64,000 nt of DNA from Allium sativum (taxonomy: Eukaryota; Streptophyta; Magnoliopsida; Asparagales; Amaryllidaceae), in NCBI GenBank assembly GCA_030737875.1, contig CM060915.1, forward strand, positions 904,526,677 through 904,590,676, in the 5' to 3' direction. A program made the position numbers and the translations under genes. The notes beneath the pieces are model-generated. The model had not been told where the DNA came from, made no database searches, and was given only the letters and a program-made list of their open reading frames with translations. Each line of letters opens with the position of its first letter. Positions within the stretch are counted from its first letter, which is position 1. This document shows positions 1 to 10,820 of this stretch, in pieces.

Positions 1-2325
1 ATACTTTTGCAAAGACGTGCAAGGAATTCAAGGCTATGGGAGGAAAACCATTTCAAGGGTCAGAAACGTTTGTGGAAGCTAGAGATTGGCTTTTGGAGGA
101 AGGAAGTACGGTTCTTAGGGCACGTAATTCCCAAAGAAGGGATAGCCGTGGATCCCGCGAAGGTTGTGGCCATCCAAGATTGGAAGGTCCCTAAAAATGC
201 TACCGAAGTGAGAAGTTTCTTGGGGTTGGCTGGCTACTATAGGAAGTTTATCAAAGACTTCGCAAAGATATCAGCTCCACTGACACGCTTGACGAAGAAG
301 AACCTAGTTTTCACATGGGACGTAGATTGTGATGATGCGTTCCAACGTTTGAAGAGAGCTTTGACTTCAGCCCCAGTCTTAGTATTGCCAGACGGGAGTA
401 AGCCGTTTACCGTTTATACTGATGCTTGTGGGATAGGACTAGGCGCAGTCTTAATGCAAGAGGGTAGGGTAATAGCCTATGGTGGAAGGCAGTTGAGAGC
501 GCATGAGAAAAATTATCCTACACATGACCTAGAATTGGCCGCTATTGTTTTCGCGCTTAAGTCTTGGCGTCATTATCTTCTTGCCGAGAAATTCGAATTA
601 TTCACTGACCACAATTTTTTAAAATACCTATTCTCTCAAAAGGACTTGAACTTAAGGCAGCAAAGGTGGATGGAGTTTTTAGCGTCCTACGACTTCGAAA
701 TAGCCTATACCCCTGGCAAGGGTAACGTGGTGGCAGATGCCTTAAGTAGAAAAAGATTATCCTTAAGTCCTTTGTTTGTTGAGCGGTGAAGTTTAGAATT
801 CATTTCGGTGTTTGACTTTAGACCTTCCGTTGACTTCGTACCCGGTTTGCTAGCATCCTTGGAGGTCAGACCTACGCTTTTGGGACGGATTGGCGAGGCA
901 CAGCGAGACGACCCGCAGTTGGTTGAGTTAGTAGAAAAACTCAAAGGAGGGGAGTCATCAAGCCATCTCCGTAGGTATACCCTAGACGATAAGGGTTGGT
1001 TACGTAGGGACGGTAGACTTTGTGTACCAAAAGACGATGACCTAAGGAAGACTATTCTTGACGAAGCACATCATTCGAAGATGACCATTCATCCCGGCGG
1101 GGACAAGATGTACAAAGACATGAAGAGAGTTTACTTTTGGGCCGGCATGAAGAAAGATGTGGCCGAGTATGTCGCTAGATGCTTGGTGTGCCAACAAGTA
1201 AAAGCAGAGCAAAAGAAACCCGGTGGGTTGCTTCACCCATTGGAGGTTCCACTATGGAAGTGGGAAAGTGTCTCGATGGATTTTGTGGATGGGTTACCGC
1301 GATCAAGGAAGGGTAATACGGGAATTTGGGTTATAGTAGATAGACTTACTAAAAGCGCCCATTTCATTCCCGTAAAGAGTAAGAGGACTGCTCCATGGCT
1401 AGCCTCCGTATATGTTCGCGAAATAGTTCGTTTGCACGGTGTTCCTTCTAGCATAGTGAGCGACCGCGATCCTATTTTCACTAGCGAATTTTGGAGAAGC
1501 TTACAAGAGGCGGTAGGGACTCGGTTATGTTTGGGCACCGCATATCATCCTCAGACGGACGGCCAGACCAAGAGGGTGAATCGCATTCTAGAGGATCTGT
1601 TGAGGCTATGTATCCTAGACTTTGGGAGTACGTGGGAAGAGCATCTTCCATTGGTGAAGTTCGCATATAATAACAGCTTTCAGTCCAGCATTGGTATGGC
1701 ACCATTCGAAGCTCTTTATGGACGACCTTGTCATTCACCTACATGTTGATGGGAATCTACGGATAAGATCTTACTTGGGCCCGATATGATTAGGGAGACT
1801 TCGGAGAAGATCGACTTGATTCGAAGGAGGATGAAAGCAGCACAGGATAGGCAGAAATCTTATGCGGATAAGAGGAGGACATATCTCGAGTTTGAAGTTA
1901 GGGACATGGTCTTTGTCAAAGTGTCTCCATTACGGAACGTTTTTCGCTTTGGGTCCGTTGGGAAATTAGCACCAAGGTTTGTAGGGTCGTTTCCTATTAA
2001 GGAGAAAATTGGACAGATGGCGTATAGAGTGGAGTTGCCCGAGAGACTTAGTGGTGTACACGGCGTATTCCATGTGTCACATTTGAGGAAGTGCTTGCAC
2101 GAGACCGCGGAAGTGGTAGAGCCGAGCTTTCTTAGAGAGGTGGAGATAGAGCGTGATGCGACAATTCGACGAGCTCCTACGCCCATTCTTGGGTCGGAGA
2201 TCAAGAGGTTGAGGAATCGAGAGGTCAGACTAGTCAAAGTGCAATGGGGAGATGATGAGAGCAACGCTACTTGGGAGACGGAAGAGTAGATGCGTTCACG
2301 ATACCCTTTTCTTTTTGAGGGTATG
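1..2325 (+). pseudogene. Element A gag-pol remnant (gag stub, RT end, RNase H, integrase, chromodomain)
   Basis: Bases 30-90 read as a gag N-terminal motif ([11 protein letters not shown]...DWL), matching the GGKSFHGMES...DWL motif in family B gag at about 26400. At about 88-97 this jumps, out of frame, to the RT end ([12 protein letters not shown]), so most of gag, protease and RT are deleted. RNase H (about 400-760) keeps its acidic residues in TDAC, ELAAIV, TDH and DALS. Integrase (about 1050-1740) has the HHCC zinc finger and DDE core, but the third acidic residue is Lys (GQTKRVNR; the family has GQTERVNR). A chromodomain follows (KVQWG...ATWETEE, about 2235-2289). In-frame stops are at 787, 1747 and 2287; the last removes the end of the chromodomain, whose reading continues in frame as MRSRYPFLF. 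From 91 on, one frame is kept. Confidence 0.88.
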
Positions 2326-2919
2326 TCTTTTAATTTCTCCTTTATCGCTTAGCTTGTACTTATCTTATCTTTAGTATATCCTCTCGCTAGTATCTTTGAC
2401 CTTTAGTTAGGATAATCCTATGGTTGAAACATGTGTTTGAGACATGTTATGTATGGTGGATGCAAAGTGGATGGAAGTGTTTGCTAGTGGTTGCTCGTGG
2501 ATGCATATACACACACTATTAGGCACCATATCGGCTCAGTCACTTCATATTGCATATTGCATATATATGGATGTATTTAGTAAAATGGATGTATAATGGT
2601 TGTATTATCATATAGTTGCTGCATTCGGGTGGATGGTTGTGCACGCATATAGAATTAATATGTATCATTAGGAATCTTTTGCATACATATTGGACGCATG
2701 GCACTATCATGAATTGCACTAAGGAGGTCGACTGAATCAGTAGACCGCCTAATTTTGCATTAGATATGGACATATACACACACTGTGCATATAAACATTA
2801 AAGCATTAGAAGTCTTTTAAGGACAATGGATGCTGGTGTTTGATGGTTGAGTAGATGGACGATTAGATGGTAGGATATACATTCTTCTTGACTTGGAGAT
2901 TTCGGGGACGAAATCCTTT

Positions 2920-2932
2920 AAGGAGGGGAGAA
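2920..2932 (+). other. Polypurine tract of element A
   Basis: A purine-only run (aaggaggggagaa) directly precedes the TG that opens the 3' LTR. This is the expected site of plus-strand priming in reverse transcription. The upstream sequence ttcggggacgaaatc is also typical of this gypsy lineage, and a close counterpart (ttcggggacgaaaag, read on the minus strand) precedes the 3' LTR of element G. Confidence 0.8.
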
Positions 2933-2995
2933 TGTAACACCCCATAATTTTATAACATTAAAATTCACAAATTAAAGTATACTTAATTTTTAGAA

Positions 2996-3212
2996 AAGAA
3001 TTAAGTGAAATGGGTTGCGCAGAGAAATATATATATATTGATATATATATAAATTAAAAATTAAATAAATAAATATATACGTATTTATAGGTGTAGGATG
3101 TTTTGAACTTTTTCGCATATTTATTTATTTAATTTTTAATTTATATATATATATATATATATATATCAATATATATATAAATCAAATGCGCAACCCATTT
3201 CACTTAATTCTT
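2996..3212. repeat. Long inverted repeat (foldback) inside LTR A
   Basis: The left arm (about 2996-3077) starts with gaattaagtgaaatggg, runs through AT-rich repeats and ends in ttaaataaataaatat. The right arm (about 3117-3212) is its reverse complement and ends cccatttcacttaattc. About 40 bp separate them. The outer arm sequence belongs to the LTR itself (a counterpart is at about 30206 in LTR S), so this arose by inverted duplication within the LTR rather than by capture of an unrelated MITE. Confidence 0.75.
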
Positions 3213-3535
3213 TGACGGTAACTATAAATTAAATCATCATGTTTGGGTTATGTTGATCTATATGACAAGTCACATATGCAAGTTAGATTGATTAGAAAAG
3301 TTATGAACATATGCCAAGACATCTATTATGACATCTAGAATTATGCTATGACATATGTGATATCCTATGCTAGTTCACACCATCATTATGTTGCCTAAAA
3401 ACCCCATATGCAAGTTTATGTATAGATTTGGGCTATGATCATATCATATAAATTGAGACATTTAACAAGTTGACACCTTTTGATCCTTAACATGTGTAGT
3501 TTATGCAAGTTTCACCTCTATTATGATTAGATTTA

Positions 3536-3925
3536 TTTTAATTGTCTATATGTTGTGATAATTTATCTTTGTGCTAGGTGTTAGACTATAAAAGTCTAGC
3601 CTATATTATGCGTTGAATAAGCGAACGTATAAACGTGGGGTAGGGGTAATATTAAGGATTAAGTGAAATGGGTTGCGCAGAGAAATATATATATATTGAT
3701 ATATATATATAAATTAAAAATTAAATAAATAAATATATATGTATTTATAGGTGTAGGATGTTTTGAACTTTTTCGCATATTTATTTATTTAATTTTTAAT
3801 TTATTCAACCCTTTTTAATTGTCTATATGTTGTGATAATTTATCTTTGTGCTAGGTGTTAGACTATACAAGTCTAGCCTATATTATGCGTTGAATAAGCG
3901 AACGTATAAACGTGGGGTAGGGGTA
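3536..3925 (+). repeat. Tandem duplication within LTR A
   Basis: A segment of about 113 bp (3536-3648, from ttttaattgtctatatg to cgtggggtagggg) recurs almost unchanged at 3813-3925. Between the copies lies a second, one-armed copy (3657-3804) of the sequence that forms the foldback at about 3000-3143. The repeat period is about 277 bp. The copies differ at very few positions, so the duplication is recent relative to the element's decay. Confidence 0.75.
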
Positions 3926-4233
3926 CACCTAGTGGAGATAGGGGCAGACGGCACCTATGTAGTCAGCTAGGGGTACGTAAGGCTATTTATAAAGTTTCTG
4001 TGTGAAGCAAGTGGGATCAAACAATAGGGTGACTGGTGTGGTGCAGTGTAGTAATGAGAGGTGCGGTGTAGTAATCATTCGTTAGTAATTAGGTGTGCCT
4101 TTACCGTTATCTTTAACGTTATCTTAAACGCTATCTTTATCTTCCTAAGAGTTCATAGACATTTACTTGTCTTCCAGCTTATTCCTTAGTCTAGTTATTT
4201 TGATAATAGTATTGTTAGAATTATCATACTCGC

Positions 4234-4248
4234 CAGACTTTATGTCTG
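4234..4248 (+). other. LTR hairpin CAGAC-TTTAT-GTCTG (element A)
   Basis: A perfect 5-bp stem with a 5-nt loop, followed directly by ACC, lies 387 bp before the LTR 3' end. The same structure with compensatory changes occurs in LTRs S, B, G and E (see findings). Its role is unknown; a structural element in the retrotransposon RNA is my inference. Confidence 0.5.
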
Positions 4249-4495
4249 ACCCCCTCTATTTCTATCCTTTTTCCCCCTCCAGGTCCTCAGGTTGGGCCCA
4301 GCTCTAGTGGAGTTTGATTGAATTGCTTCATCTCTCTTTGGAAAGCTTGGACCGTTGAAGTAAAGTCCAGCTTGTTATCTTTTTAATGGCTATTTATGTA
4401 ATGGGATTATGTATTTTGTTTTTATGAAGATGGATATTGTACTTGGTTATGATCTATGGTTTTATGATGTAACAAACATGTTTAATTTCCGCTGC

Positions 4496-4501
4496 AATAA
4501 A
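4496..4501 (+). terminator. Candidate poly(A) signal in LTR A
   Basis: AATAAA lies 134 bp before the LTR end in the context gctgcaataaaatg. The related LTR S has gctgtaataaag at the matching place (33510-33515), so the motif is conserved between the two LTRs. It fits the R/U5 polyadenylation signal of an LTR element; no transcript evidence is available. Confidence 0.45.
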
Positions 4502-4635
4502 ATGAAGTTTTAGATTTCCAAGTACTATTTATTATCTGTCTTGTTGTAATTTTTCTGTTCTATATTCACTTATAACCTCCATGGAAGTTAATGCATTCCC
4601 TTTGTGAGTGACATTAATGGACGTGGGGTGTTACA

Positions 4636-6101
4636 TAATTAGACCCCCTCCCCGGATCGTGAACACCCCCATGAGTCGACCTGCTCATCCCCCATGTACC
4701 ACGAGCGAACCAGAGCACCACAAGCCGCTCCACTTCGAGGACCATGAGCTGCTTCATTTCGAGGGTCACAGACCACCAGTCACGAACCAAGATGTGCATC
4801 GCGAACCGAACCGTGGATCTCGACCACGAGCCACACGAGTCGAGCCAAGAAGCATAACCATGAACCGGAGCTTGGGGTCACCACGAGCCGACCCCCACGA
4901 CCCAGTTTGGAGCACCATGAACTGAACGAACCACCACGAGCCGAATGGGACCCACGAGCCGAGCATGACCGAACCGAAATCTCTGAACCGAAGGGAAGCT
5001 TGATCTTCAAACCGAACCGGAGAAGACTAAAACCCGAGATGAGAAGGTAGTCCAAATAAGAAGTTAGAACTCAGGATCCAGATGGAGGCCAACGAGTTAA
5101 CTTCATGAGTTGGGTTTTGCTGAGGGTCGTGTGCAAAGGGGTTGTCAGTATTCATAGCTTTGGTTCACCACTGAGAGACGGATTAGTGGCTATGGATCAG
5201 CGCAATGGGATCATTAAGACTTCCAAGGGCAAAGTGATCGTAGCAAGCTATGGATCAGTGCAATGGGATCATTGACTCCCAAGGGAAAAGTGATCGTAGC
5301 AAAGGACTAGTGGCTATGGACCAGCGCAATGGATTCATTAAGACTCCCAAGGGAAAAGTGGTCGTAGCACAGGAATTGGTGATCAAAGTGGTGGATACTG
5401 TATGCTTTACGCACTGAGTGAGGGATGTGAGGTTGATTGCTATGTTTGATATTTTCTATCACCATGACATGCACACTTCCACTTTATACTTTATGTTAGT
5501 GTCACCATAGAGTATTGTACATCTTGTTGTGCTAACTCTTTGGTTGCAGGTCCAGATTCAGATATGTTCATTTATACCTGTTATTGTTTTATTTTGCTGC
5601 TATCGCTCATACCATACTTTTGTCTGACCTAAAGTTTTATGTCTCTTCTTATTACTCTGGGTGCTCCTAAATGAGCAGACTAAAGACTGGTTAGGTGGTT
5701 ATGCATGAGTAGCTGTCCAGAGATGACCAGGAGGCTTCCACGTACTACTTACATATATTCTCCCTGTGTTGTTGCTGGTCACTACGTTGGGCATTAGTAG
5801 TGCACCTTTTCTATTTTGCTTTAGAGACAGTATTTTGAAGTTGTAATAATGGTTTGGATCATAAGCTGTATTTTGGATTCCACTGCTATGATGGTTTAGT
5901 TTTCAGCTTATGCACTATCTCACCTATTTCATGTCAAGTATGTTATTATTATATTTTATTCCATGCGCTGTGGGATATACTACAGGTTCTTTAGTGATTC
6001 ATAGTTTCAAATCCTTTCCCTTGACGACCGTCCCGTGCTAGTAGGGCATAGGTACAACGCATTTCGGGGAAATGTCGACTGGTGCGGGGTAGGCCATCAT
6101 A
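4636..6101 (+). repeat. Partial LTR of gypsy family B, plus orientation
   Basis: From about 5040 to 6101 the sequence matches the reverse complement of the family B LTRs at 19700-22111 and 26885-29197. Shared stretches include gtccaaat.ggaagtta, the segment around 5530-5560 (gtgctaactctttggttgcagg), tgggtgctcctaaa, and the end around 6060-6090 (catttcggggaaatgtc). The end is eroded (tcata instead of tcaca). Its left part is cut off by element A at 4635. 4640-5040 matches only loosely, with accacgag/cgaaccg repeats like the family's internal minisatellite. Two tandem copies of a ggatcagcgcaatgg-type repeat lie at about 5190-5370. No coding content. Confidence 0.75.
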
Positions 6102-6573
6102 GCAGCCATGGATGTTGAGATGCCAAAAGTCCCTTAATTCATTGCATTCTGCTGTATTTATAGCTGCGGACAAGTGTTGGGTCGGTTATGCGATGTGGCA
6201 GCATCAGAGGGGACTTCAGAAGTAGTGGAGAACATGGGATAATGGTCTTTAACTGCCCATAATTCGTCATCCCTGGCAGGTCATATCACCCCACTCTGAC
6301 CCAATCTGAATGACCCGGTCCGGATGGCCCAATCCGGATGGCCCGATCCGGATGACCTGATCCGGTTTGGTCGGTCAGAAATATTTGCCTTAGCTTGATC
6401 TGAAATGATGGAATCTAACCCGAAGCTTATGTGCATAGAAATACAAGTTTTCCCATCCTTTATTACTTCATCCAAGCATGTGCCGATCTCTACCAGTTCA
6501 TACTCAAGCCCTGAGTAGCCTTCCTTATAGAGTTCTTGGCCTTTGGGTAGTCTGGTCACAAAGCAGGCTAACA
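6102..6573 (-). repeat. Truncated 3' LTR of element C, with adjoining polypurine tract
   Basis: It corresponds to 15321-15764 of the other LTR. It is 28 bp longer because a 14-bp repeat (ccggatggcccaat type, about 6315-6365) has two more copies here than in the 5' LTR. The outer part of the LTR is missing because the family B element inserted at 6101/6102. Next to it, 6574-6586 (tttttcccctcaa) is the polypurine tract when read on the minus strand. Confidence 0.75.
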
Positions 6574-9500
6574 TTTTTCCCCTCAAAGTACATCTTATTG
6601 CAAATGAGATGTGCTTTGAATAAGTCGAGCTGAATCTTTTTGGAACGTCATCCACCCTTGAGAAGGCTTTATCAGATTGTTGTGTCCTATTGAGTATTTC
6701 CGTCATATGGATTTTTTTCCCTGTATAAATGGCTTGTCATATATCGCACTACTTCTGTTGATGCTTATCGGGCCAAATTCCATGGCTATATTGGCCAAGA
6801 TGATCAAGTAACCATTTAGACCTCGTCGAATCAAGAGGTTGAATTCCTTCATCATAAGTCATGCAGTATCATTGCCTCCCGAGTGAGATCGTACATGCAC
6901 AAGTTAATACAAAACGATGTCGTCTTCCTACATAAATCATGTGCATTACTAAGCTAGGCTTTCTTTTATGTATAAGATAATGTATAAAATAGTCATCCAA
7001 GTCATAGGGTGGTGTCAGAATCTTCGTGCTTTGAGCTAGCATCTGGACCATTGGGATAGAGCACATCAGAGTTTGCATATGAATCTGTCATTTGTGTTTG
7101 GACTTGAACTATCTCGATATTAAGATATTAATCTAGGGGCTCCGCGATCGCATCGAATCGCAAAACTAAGGCATCCAAAAGCCATGATCACTCCGGATCG
7201 TTTTATAGTCTTGTGATCACATACGAGTCAGTATGAGATGTTGTTGAAAACAAGCAAGTCAGTAGCTGGTAGGGTCATCTCAATCGTAATGCAGGAGGGG
7301 AGTTTATCACACTCTCCATTTGATGCAGTTGTGGATTAAGTCTTTGGATTCATGCTTGATTCGTTAATTAGCTCACTTGGACGGTCAAGATGAATCATGT
7401 CATATTCCAGAGATACAGTTTGTATGTTCTGAATCAAGCGTCGAGTCGGGATCATATTCAAAGTTAGTCAGTCAGTTGAAGCTCACGCTCTCAACATCAG
7501 TGGAGGACGAGCGAAGTCAGTTCTTATGCCCCCAGCATCATTGGGGGCTGGAATAGGTCAATCGGACATCCATTCTTCTAGCCTTTAAACTTTCTTTCTT
7601 CACATCGGGTTAGAGTTGCAGGTTCAGCAATCTTAGTCAACCCATGTCGTTTTGTGCTCTTTCTCAAGTTGTCAAGGGTTAGAGTTGTATAAGCGAATGG
7701 TCCAATCACACTCGCGTCGAAGTTCTCCCATCTATTTAGTCAGGAAGCGAGGATTGCCTTGTCGGGCTTCAGCGAACTTAGTTACTCTTATCAGATCAGT
7801 CGCAAGGTTGAGTGAACTCATCCAATGCAAGCAGATGGATGTCATTATGGAGTTAGTTGAGCCCCTCTATTCATGCTTCAACATAATCCAAAATAGCCAT
7901 CATAGTATTGTTGTGTCTATCTCTTATGCTTGGTTCCATTGAGCTTGACAATCAAAATCGCGGGCTCGATCAATGAAATTGGTCATTTCCAGAATGGTAC
8001 ATTCCTATCAGTCTTTTCTAGGGCTTTTATTTTGCCTTCATCATTTCAAGAGTCAGATAATGCTCCATTCTTTATCATGAAAACATTGAGACCATCTGTC
8101 TCAACTTTAGTATCCTCTGGTTGTAGGAATCTGTATATTTTAGAGGTGAATAGGTCAAAGCCTCATGGTGAGTCTCGATACAGAGAGGCTTTGGAGTCAT
8201 ATTTATCCAAAATACCGGATACTGTTGCCATCAACATCATAGATGGTTCAGGTCGATCTTCTGATGCCACTACGGCGTCGAATCTTTACAGGAATGAATG
8301 CAGGGTTTCGTCGGGTCTATGGTTAACTGAAACAAGTAACATGAAGTTCTTGGGTCGATACGTGTGGACCTTTGATTGCTCAATGAAGTTGATGATCAAA
8401 GTGTTCCAGCGGTTGATCGATTCAGATGCATGCCACCCAAAATTGTTTAGCAACAATGTAAGCCAATAGTCAGAAATGTTGGCTCAAAGTGCGAAAATTG
8501 TTGAAGTCCCTGTTGTCTTGTGTGAAAGAGTTTTGATTGACGTTGCTCACGCCGCCCTTGGGGTGCGCCACCTCTGGTGTAGCATTAAATAAGGTTGGTA
8601 GTCTATCCTTTGTCTTGGGGAAATTATTGCTATAGATACAATTCAGCGCTGGATGCCTCGAGCATGGAATCTAGAAGTGGGTGGAAGTCAATCTTTGGCC
8701 TCTTGGTTCTGCACATGTAATAGCCATCAATCTGGCTTCTGTCCTTTAATTCTGGATGATGGTCCGTTGCTTGGATGTATGCGGGTTAGTCTTGAGGAGT
8801 CATTCTTTTGGTTGCAGTCTAGGATCTTATCGGACTCCGGCAATGGTAAATGTGCATAAATTTGGCGGATAGTCGAATTATGTTGCTCGAAACTTGTATC
8901 CCGTGCCCACCATCCACGGGGTTTTGCTAAGCGGTGAGCATCAAATACACGTCTTATCTAAATTCGTACTCCCTCATCAAGTTGTGTGTTACGGTTGAGT
9001 GCAAAATGATTTGTTCGTGTCCATCACATGTTTATCTTTGGTCTCCCATTCAAGCTCCAAGGATCGGAGTCGGGTGGCGATAAAATCACATCATAGTTGC
9101 CTCAAATGCTTCCACCTACCTCTTGCATTAAGGAAAGAGGAGTTTCATGTTGAAGTTGAGTTGGATTTGAAGCATTCATCTGAATTGGAGCAGAGGCTGG
9201 TCGGACTCTGCTTAAGTTTCTAGTGGCTCTTGCATTGCCGCCATTTGCATCCAAAATGTTACGGTTAGAAGTTGCATGCTTCGTATATTTGGGAGACGGT
9301 TGATTGCATCTTGTTTCATTCCAGACGATGTTACCAACTTGTCCTAGGGTCTCATGCGATCTGAACCACGGGACAAGGAGTGTTTGAGCAAGTTCGGTGT
9401 TGCTTGAATTCCCACGATACTCGCTCCAACGAGTAAGTCGTAGTTTCTCGGCCTTCCATCTATCCAAGTAAAGAAGTTATCCATCATTTTTTGTCATTTC

Positions 9501-10652
9501 CAAAGAAGTTCATCTTGCTGAGCCATCTGGGTTCTCAATTCATCAAGGCACCGTCCATTTCATATCTAGTCTGATAAGCAGAGAGATCACCGCGAGAGAA
9601 AATCTCCTGACTTCCTTCGTTCCTAACGCCTTCTATGCCAACATTCTGAGTATAGAAGAAGGTTCTATCTTTCTTCCTCTTAACCCTTGAGTCGGAATGT
9701 CAACCAATCTGCTTCCTTGCAAGCAAGAGATTGAAGTAATAACGTCTCCCATTGTCCAGGGCCTTCCAACGGGAAGTTGGTTAGGACCAGCAAATGGACG
9801 TTTGCTCCATTTCTGCTTTGTGGTTCTCAAACGGCGTGATTGAGTTATCCAAGTGCTCAAGTCATCGGGCTTTTCATTTAGTGTATTTATGAGGTGGCAC
9901 TCGCCATTGCACTTGGGCTATGGTTGGTCACACGTGGGTTTGTATTTTGATATGATACATCACTCTTAGAGCCTCCATTCAGTCATTGCCTTACGTCATG
10001 TGACATGTCATTGAACAATTTACTCTCAAGGCCTCCTTTCAGTTGTCGCTTTGAGTCTCATGAGAAGTTTAGCATTGGGCATCAACATCAGCTTTTTGGA
10101 CATGGCCCTTTGTTAGTGTTGTGAGTGCAATCCTCGTGTCTTTGTCCCATTATCTTGTACACATCTGCATTCCTTAAATGAAGTAGTTATCTTTCAATGT
10201 CTCAAATTTGTGAGCTTGTTACATATTTCAATCAAATGTACTTGTAGTCGAAACATTACTAATCTAAGCAATAAATAATAAATCATGTCATAAATCAAAC
10301 AAGGGGGTTCAGTCCAACATCCCTGCAAACAAGAATTTACGCAATAAAAAATCATTATTAAACTAAGTAATGGACAACACGGGGTGTGATGTGTATGTGT
10401 ATGTCCCCAATCAATCTTGAATAAAGTGTCTGGTCAGGGTTTGTTCGAGATTGATTAGGATCGACATTTGATTGTCCCCAGTCCTTCTGTAGGGAGTGCA
10501 AGCTCAGCTTTCAATTTTGCTCCCAATTCTTTAGTGGGGTAGGAACCCTTTTTTATTTGGAACTTGCTCTCAGTGCCTTTATACTCTCCTGTCGTATGCC
10601 CAGGTTAGAGTGTGGTCAAGGCGGTCTTTGATCGTGGTGAACCATCATGCCC

Positions 10653-10820
10653 GGTGGACGTCATCTTCCCGTCCTTTATACTCTCTCTTGAACCATGAGA
10701 GTTAGAGTGGTGGACGTCGTCTTCCCGTCCTTTATACTCTCTCTCAGATCATGAGAGTTAGACTGGTGGACGTCGTCTTGCCGTACTTTAAACTCTCTCT
10801 CGAATCATGAGAGTTAGAGT
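10653..10820. repeat. Three tandem 56-bp units in element C
   Basis: Units start at 10653, 10709 and 10765, each with ggtggacgtc. Each contains an internal inverted pair (actctc ... gagagt) separated by about 11 nt, so every unit can form a small hairpin. The units differ by a few substitutions and keep their exact length. A more decayed relative precedes them at about 10580-10650. They lie inside a retrotransposon; no function is evident. Confidence 0.8.

Larger units (their letters stand above)
1..4635 (+). mobile_element. Element A: decayed Ty3/gypsy chromovirus (Tekay/Del-like), 5' end outside window
   Basis: Seen: a remnant of gag joined to RT, then RNase H, integrase and a chromodomain in the gypsy order, a polypurine tract, and a 1,703-bp 3' LTR with 12-bp perfect inverted termini. 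The 5' LTR lies beyond the left edge. The chromodomain after integrase places it among plant chromoviruses; Tekay/Del is my inference from the long LTR and the pol sequence. At 4635 it abuts an older LTR of family B, so it inserted into that LTR. The right-hand target duplication would be taatt (4636-4640); the left copy is not in the window. The element is dead: it has a large internal deletion, three in-frame stops and an altered integrase catalytic residue. Confidence 0.87.
2933..4635 (+). repeat. 3' LTR of element A (1,703 bp)
   Basis: It starts tgtaacacccca and ends tggggtgttaca, a perfect 12-bp terminal inverted repeat. It shares its first about 90 bp and last about 400 bp, with substitutions, with solo LTR S (30141-33635), but the middle differs. 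Its middle has been rearranged by an inverted repeat (2996-3212) and a tandem duplication (3536-3925). Near its 3' end lie a CAGAC/GTCTG hairpin (4234-4248), a GGTCCTCAGG motif (about 4283) and an AATAAA (4496). Confidence 0.88.

Noticed and set aside
2933..3210. Independent MITE inserted in LTR A
   Set aside because: The arm sequence has a counterpart in LTR S, so it is LTR sequence duplicated in inverse orientation, and no separate target duplication is seen.
4608..5055. Overlapping open frames on both strands with His/Pro-rich or Trp/Gly-rich translations
   Set aside because: They cross an LTR border at 4635 and a repeat-rich LTR segment; composition artefacts.
7652..8469. Possible host gene inside element C (two open frames of 96 and 179 codons)
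   Set aside because: On the strand opposite to the element, no domain recognised, no splice structure that improves them.
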